Of a stretch of DNA of 64,000 nucleotides, positions 59,053 to 64,000 are shown piece by piece. The stretch is from assembly GCA_903813345.2 (NCBI GenBank), contig CAIIXF020000007.1, positions 9,803,730 to 9,867,729 of the forward strand, given 5' to 3'. The stretch comes from Owenia fusiformis (lineage: Eukaryota; Annelida; Polychaeta; Sabellida; Oweniidae). The translations under genes were made by a program, and so were the position numbers. Under the pieces are notes generated by a model that searched no databases, was not told the DNA's origin, and was given only the letters and a program-made list of their open reading frames with translations. Positions within the stretch are counted from its first letter, which is position 1. Each line of letters begins with the position of its first letter.

Positions 59053-62000
59053 CTAAAGTATTTAACATATAAAAGAATGAATGTAAAAAGCTTAAACTGG
59101 AGGCATTATGAGGCCTATCAAAATAATAATTTTTAAAATGTTATGGATTACATTTATAAACATTCATCAGTTATCATTAAAATGAATTTAAAACATTTAG
59201 TTAAACGTGCATTATATATGTCAGTTATTGTCAGAGCACACGACATAGAAGAATGATTTTTAATGGCTGTATCTTTTTATTCAGATGGCATGAAATAAAT
59301 TTTGATATTTTTTCTTATCATGCATTAATACCTTTTTCTAAATCGCATGCAGATGAAGACAGCTCCTGTACCAAGAAGGAAGCCATTGAGCAGGCATACA
59401 ACCAATATTATAACTGTAGATGTTGGTATCACTGATCCATCTGGGGTTTCTACAGTTGTGGTAGTAGTAGGAACAGCTTCAGCTGTAGTTTTTATGTCTT
59501 CGATTGAATGTGTGTGTACTCCAGATATTGATGATGGGGAAACAGATATTGGTGATGGGGAAACAGATATTGATGATGGGGAAACAGATATTGGTGATGG
59601 GGAAACAGATATTGGTGATGGGGAAACAGATATTGATGATGGGGAAACAGATATTGGTGATGGGGAAACAGATATTGATGATGGGGAAACAGATATTGGT
59701 GATGGGGAAACAGATATTGGTGATGGGGAAACAGATATTGGTGATGGGGAAACAGATATTGGTGATGGGGAAACAGATATTGATGATGGGGAAACAGATA
59801 TTGGTGATGGGGAAACAGATATTGGTGATGGGGAAACAGATATTGGTGATGGGGAAACAGATATTGATGATGGGGAAACAGATATTGGTGATGGGGAAAC
59901 AGATATTGATGATGGGGAAACAGACATTGGAAGAGAATAAAATGCTAATGATGGAGTTACGGACAATGATTTAAAATCAGATGCTGAAGATGCTGATAGA
60001 GAGTCAGATACTGATGATGGAGTTACAGATAGTGACTGAGATTCAGATGCTGAAGGTGCTACAGTCATTGAGTCAATTGCTGTTGGTTGCACTGATATCA
60101 AGGTGGTTGATGTTGGTAGAATAGATGTTAGCCCTATTATTGATGTTTGTGGTGGTATTTGTGTTGTTGATGACATATCAATTGATGGCATGGATTGTAT
60201 AGTGGATGAAGCTTCTGGCTTTGGGCAACTACCGCCATTAGCTGATACACCTGAAATCAGTAAAATAAATCTGGTAACAGTCTACTGCTTCCATACTAAC
60301 TGCATATCACCCTGGAAGTGGAAGAGGAGTTCCCACCTATGAGAAGAAAGTTCAACATTTAATATAAGCACCTGTAAACATCATAATAGTTTTAATACTT
60401 TTGATATTGATTGACTAAAGAACAGAACAGTAGATATTTTATCAATTTTTGACTGGAATTTTAATGTCTAAAGTAGTGTTTGTAAAATATTCTTACTTGG
60501 ATCATAATCGTTTTCAACACATTCAATATTAACAAATGGGGAAAGAGAATTCTCTTCATCAGTGGCTGGTCTGTAACCATCTTTGCATTGACAAGTCCCG
60601 TCTTTACATTCTTGTTCTTTCTCATGACACACCTAGTTAGTAGTAAACATATACTTATCAGTATTATAGCTATGAAATCAGGCTCCAGGAGCATCATTGT
60701 CCCCTCCCCTATTATTTCGATGCTTGAATTACAATTTGTGAATGTAATTCTTGTCATAAAAAATACTTCCATACTTTTCCAACTCAATGATTCTTAACAA
60801 TGTTGTTGTCCCCTGTAATTATAGAGTCTGGTCATAAATTGGAACAGTGAATAGGAAATCGTAATTTTTACTTTTTGGTTATCACCAGTTTCTTTACAAT
60901 CTTCTCCCAACAGTGACCAGGTGTAGTCTTTAAAGTTTGAGATGTCTTCTTTGCAACGTGTGTCATCCACTTGTATGTACCCCTGTTGACACTCGCATAT
61001 ACTGTTCACACATACAGTCCTACCCCCGGGACACCTAATGGTGTCATTGCATGATCCCCCAATAGTAGAAACTGAAAAGAATAAAATATCAACAAGCTTG
61101 CTCAGTTTAAAACGCCCTTAAATCTAATAAAGTTGGGACCTCCCAAATCACACATCCAGATAAGATATTAAGAAAAGCTTTTAACTCTAAACTAATGATC
61201 GCATGTATTTGTATTTTATGCATGTGCATCACATACAGGGTGTCAAATAAGTCCCGTCCCCCCCCCTCTACAGCAAAAACCAAGATATTTGGTACCAAGT
61301 GTGATATATCATTGGGAAGGTCTTCCAAAGTTAAGTTGATTGGCATACGTATATCTGACACATGTCAATCAATCTGCACAAAATATAATGCTAATACAAG
61401 AGACGCAATATACATGTATATTGCAGAATTCAAGATAAACATAACTTCGTGCAAAGAATCTAGATTATTCCCCCTCTTGCCTCAGAAGGAACACATCTGA
61501 ATGTCTACTTGGATAACTATCTCAAGGGATATAATTAATATGAAATGGTTCTATATAGTCTTGCAGCAAGGCTCTTAAAATCACCACCCACCTTATGAAG
61601 GATCACAAGCAAGACCATAAACAGTTCATTCCGTAATTTGATACCCATGACAACCATTTACTATACATTACCTTGTAAACATTGATCATTATTAACGTTT
61701 GATATTGTTCCCACATTACAGATGCAAATATTGCTGTTGCATCCCCTGGCCTTGCACGCTGCATTTGGGATACAGTTTTCGTCCGAATCACATTCCTCAT
61801 AAATTTTAACTAAAAAACAAAATGAAGTGTAAAGAAAATTGTATTCCTTCTTTACCCTTTGTATCGCTCATTTACATTTGTCTCGCAAAAATTATTTATC
61901 TTGAGTACGGCCCTGTTAGCTGTAATATCTGGTCCATTCTACGGAGTTCAGTTCATTACAATGCGTAATCAAATCTTGAAAATACATTACCCCCCAAAAA

Positions 62001-63805
62001 GACGAAACTATTCTTACGTACCTATAGATGGGCAGGAAACCTGGGTATTGTTCACTAAAACAAGATTTAGACATTGTAATTAGTTAAACATTTAGTTTGA
62101 AATAATACAAATAGTACACTATAATTACTTTTTTCTTTTTTCATTCATTTTATACTATCCTAAGAATGTAATATGATTATTGATTACAGAGAACAGTCCA
62201 TACAGCAACAAATTACGAGAAATTATAAGATATAAAGCTAATTCAGAATGCAAAATAAAAAAGTATAGGGTCAAACTGAAAATGTAAGACCCTGTTATGA
62301 AAAAAATTAAAACCAAATGAACAAAAAAATCCTAAAAGTATAAAGTACTAAACTGTACCTATGCCACGCGAAATTAAAATATAATATTTATAAAGATTGA
62401 AACAAGTAATAATAAGAAACAAGATAAGTAAATAACTTAAAATAAATGACACACAAATAAACAAATAAATTAACTTGTAAAACTTTTTCTATTTCTACTT
62501 GATAAAACTAATCAATAGGTTTATTGAGATATTCTAAAATTGAAGGATTAAAATTGATTTATATTTGAACCATCTAGCAGGCAGATCAGATTGACTGTTA
62601 GATGTTGGTAGAAGGGGTCCTACTCTTTCCTTAATTCTTCATATGGAAGAAAAAAGAGGTGGATTCGGAATATTCTTTGTCTGGTAATTTTAGATCATAT
62701 GAACATAATCACTATTTGTAAAAAAACAAATATTTCTGGACTTGATATGTATGAATTTTTTTATGTATGAATATTAGGTCTTGCCAACATTGAAAAAGCC
62801 TTCTCAAATGCAACTTTCATATGATGAAGACAGCATAATGACCAAACAAAGAATGAATCTTAGAAATACACTTTTACTTCATATTGAGACGGATTTACAA
62901 TAACATGTATATGATAAATAACCCCATAGATGCAAGTGACTGATGGCTCCAGCGTTATACTTCCCAGTTTCGAAAGTATAACATATCTTAGCGATTAAAA
63001 CAGTTGACTATTACAATAATCTTGCTTATTGAAGAGCAGATTTGTTTTTAATTGATATCAACTTTCAACTACAAAATTTCGGATTTGTTTGTGAGGAGAT
63101 TTTTGGAGCCACCATACCCTCATATTTATCATAATAATTAATTAAAATAGTAAAAGGTTTAATGTTTAAGTTGAAGCTAATCTGTCAATAATCTATGAAT
63201 TGCTTCATTTACCTACAACAACATTAGGACCTGCAATAAATAAATTAAAATACACTTATTGGTTTACTTATTGGTTTAATTTATTTTAATATCAATTTAA
63301 TGAATTTGGATTTAAGCAACTTGAAATCAAGTAATTGATAAAGGTTATGGACCTTGGTTACTGAATCTTGGTAAATGTGAAAATAACCAAAAATATAGAA
63401 AGGCTATATTGTGTTTTAAATTGATAAAGTGAACAATGAGATGTTTAATTGGGTACTCACTTAAGTCAATATCCAAGCGGCATTCAAATGTGTTGGAAGG
63501 TTCTAGTGATATATCATCTACTGTGGCAGCTCTGTACCCATCCTTACATGTACACACATTAGATACGCAATCCTGGAAAAGTCCTGAACATATTTTCTTT
63601 GAATTGTCACAAGCCTCGCCAAGCAGAGGGAAAGATGTGCCATCTGATGTTGGATCTTTTCTACATCTGCCACTAGATTCAAAATACTCGTCTTCACATT
63701 CACATTCACGTTGAGGGACTAATGGATTGAATGGTGGGCATCGTGAATTCGGTCGTAAGCAAAATACGTTTGCTTCTGGGTTACATTGTTCCCCAAGATC
63801 AGCAG
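58755..63805 (-). CDS. EGF/EB-like, mucin-stalk transmembrane receptor (5' partial, spliced)
   Basis: On the minus strand, exons 63805-63461, 63230-63213 (tentative microexon), 61809-61672, 61071-60872, 60632-60497, 60250-59332 and 59052-58755 join in phase to a stop at 58755-58757. The product has a cysteine-rich ectodomain with EGF/EB-like modules (two clear paralogous ones, LLGEAC...NVCTCKDGYRAAT and LLGEDC...GTCQCKDGYRPAT), a Ser/Thr/Pro stalk of about 270 residues with a seven-residue repeat, a membrane helix (STVIILVVCLLNGFLLGTGA) with basic stop MRFRKR, and a cytoplasmic tail of about 98 residues. The tail has YDNI, YDEI, YLAL, YETL and YTAL, the YxxL/I form bound by SH2 proteins in ITAM-like tails. 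The layout recalls engulfment receptors such as Draper/CED-1/MEGF10, but I cannot assign it to a named family. The N-terminus is outside the window. Confidence 0.85.
59053..59331 (-). other. Intron between TM and tail exons
   Basis: This 279-bp intron has donor gtatta and acceptor atactttag on the minus strand. Confidence 0.75.
59332..60250 (-). CDS. Receptor mucin stalk and transmembrane exon
   Basis: This 919-bp exon (acceptor gatttcag, donor gtatta) enters in phase 1 and leaves in phase 2. It encodes VSANGGSCPKPEASS, a Ser/Thr-rich region, about 20 copies of the heptad SVSPSPI/SVSPSSI, a Thr-rich stretch (PTTTTTVETPDG), the membrane helix and FRK. Such a stalk would be heavily O-glycosylated and extended. 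Confidence 0.9.
59522..59935 (-). repeat. 21-bp in-frame coding minisatellite
   Basis: About 20 copies of a 21-bp unit (on the plus strand gatattggtgatggggaaac plus one base) encode the heptad repeat of the stalk. The period is a multiple of three, so copy-number change alters stalk length without breaking the frame. Units alternate between ggtgat and gatgat, giving P or S at one position. Confidence 0.95.
60497..60632 (-). CDS. Receptor exon, second half of EB-like module
   Basis: This 136-bp exon (acceptor actaactag, donor gtaaga) enters in phase 0 and encodes VCHEKEQECKDGTCQCKDGY, RPATDEENSLSPFV and ECVENDYDP, leaving in phase 1. Confidence 0.82.
60872..61071 (-). CDS. Receptor exon, EGF-like module and start of EB-like module
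   Basis: This 200-bp exon (acceptor ttttcag, donor gtaaaa) encodes STIGGSCNDTIRCPGGRTVC, VNSICECQQGYIQVDDTRC and ...LLGEDCKETGDNQK. It leaves in phase 0 and the module is completed by the next exon. Confidence 0.82.
61672..61809 (-). CDS. Receptor exon, EGF-like module
   Basis: This 138-bp exon (acceptor tttttag, donor gtaatg) is symmetrical, phase 1 to phase 1, as is typical of shuffled extracellular modules. It encodes KIYEECDSDENCIPNAACKA, RGCNSNICICNVGT and DQCLQ. Confidence 0.85.
61810..63212 (-). other. Receptor intron
   Basis: This 1.4 kb AT-rich intron has no recognisable repeat or further exon. Confidence 0.55.
63213..63230 (-). CDS. Possible 18-bp microexon of the receptor
   Basis: Between tttattgcag and gtaaat on the minus strand lie 18 nt that fit phase 1 entry and exit and would add S-P-N-V-V-V between two cysteine-rich modules. 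It could be a chance match; skipping it also keeps the frame. Confidence 0.4.
   Translation of the reverse strand, partial: VLMLL
63461..63805 (-). CDS. Receptor exon, cysteine-rich and EB-like modules
   Basis: This 345-bp phase 1 to phase 1 exon (acceptor tcattgcag, donor gtgagt) encodes ADLGEQCNPEANVFCLRPNS, ECECEDEYFESSGRC, then LLGEACDNSKKICSGLFQDC, VSNVCTCKDGYRAATVDD and ECRLDIDL. The second half is a paralogue of the module split across 61071-60872 and 60632-60497. Confidence 0.85.
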
Positions 63806-64000
63806 CTGCAATGATATGTAATGATAAACTAAATGAATTGCAATAACAATCAGTTTACAATCAAATATTGAACAAGCATGGACCTAGATGAGGAGGAACG
63901 AGAGAGCTCAGGAGGAATATAAATCGTATGTGCTGTTTCAAATCAGTTTCAAAATGTCAGCTAAATCCTAACAATGGGTCCTATTCAAAATCAGAAATCT
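63806..64000 (-). other. Upstream intron of the receptor
   Basis: This sequence precedes the acceptor of exon 63805-63461 on the minus strand. Further 5' exons are outside the window. Confidence 0.6.

Noticed and set aside
59347-59974. Plus-strand acidic repeat frame (GETDIGDGETDID)
   Set aside because: Antisense shadow of the Ser/Pro stalk; the minus frame has splice sites, a membrane helix and a matching tail exon.

Overview
This is a 64 kb window of an AT-rich animal genome. Introns are large with GT/AG splice sites, there is an L1/Tx1-like LINE, and many foldback and MITE-type elements and minisatellites. The genes are animal-specific (TGF-beta type I receptor kinases and an EGF/EB-type surface receptor). 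Intron positions partly match vertebrate TGFBR1 and partly do not, and repeat style suggests a bilaterian invertebrate, perhaps a lophotrochozoan. I cannot name the species.

Layout. (1) 1-22622, + strand: 3' part of a TGF-beta/activin type I receptor gene (copy 1), five kinase exons at 1185-1352, 1581-1664, 3838-4038, 19865-19995 and 22497-22622. Its penultimate intron holds a 14 kb array of about 190 copies of a 74-bp unit. Each unit is the splice acceptor plus the first 44 nt of the next exon; the last unit is the real exon. (2) 22623-30272: intergenic, with a diverged tandem repeat, a 540-bp near-perfect foldback, and a 26-bp minisatellite split by a TTAA-flanked piggyBac-like MITE. (3) 30273-50986, + strand: a complete paralogue (copy 2), eleven constitutive positions plus a second version of the exon encoding the distal half of the ligand-binding domain (39658-39818 versus 39964-40106). 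Intron 1 carries an antisense 5.1 kb LINE with poly(A) tail and 13-bp target duplication. (4) 50987-58754: intergenic, with a minisatellite, palindromes and a 1.3 kb TIR element. (5) 58755-64000, - strand: 3' part of a gene for a single-pass membrane protein with cysteine-rich EGF/EB-like repeats, a Ser/Pro minisatellite-coded mucin stalk, and a cytoplasmic tail with several YxxL/I motifs.

How they relate. The two receptors are tandem duplicates of the ALK4/5/7 (Smad2/3-type) class. Most exons have diverged strongly at silent sites, but the first 92 nt of the exon that begins in the L45 loop are almost identical, which points to gene conversion. The most unusual features are the exon-boundary minisatellite in copy 1 and the duplicated, phase-matched ectodomain exons in copy 2, which look like mutually exclusive exons that would give receptors with two ligand-binding surfaces.
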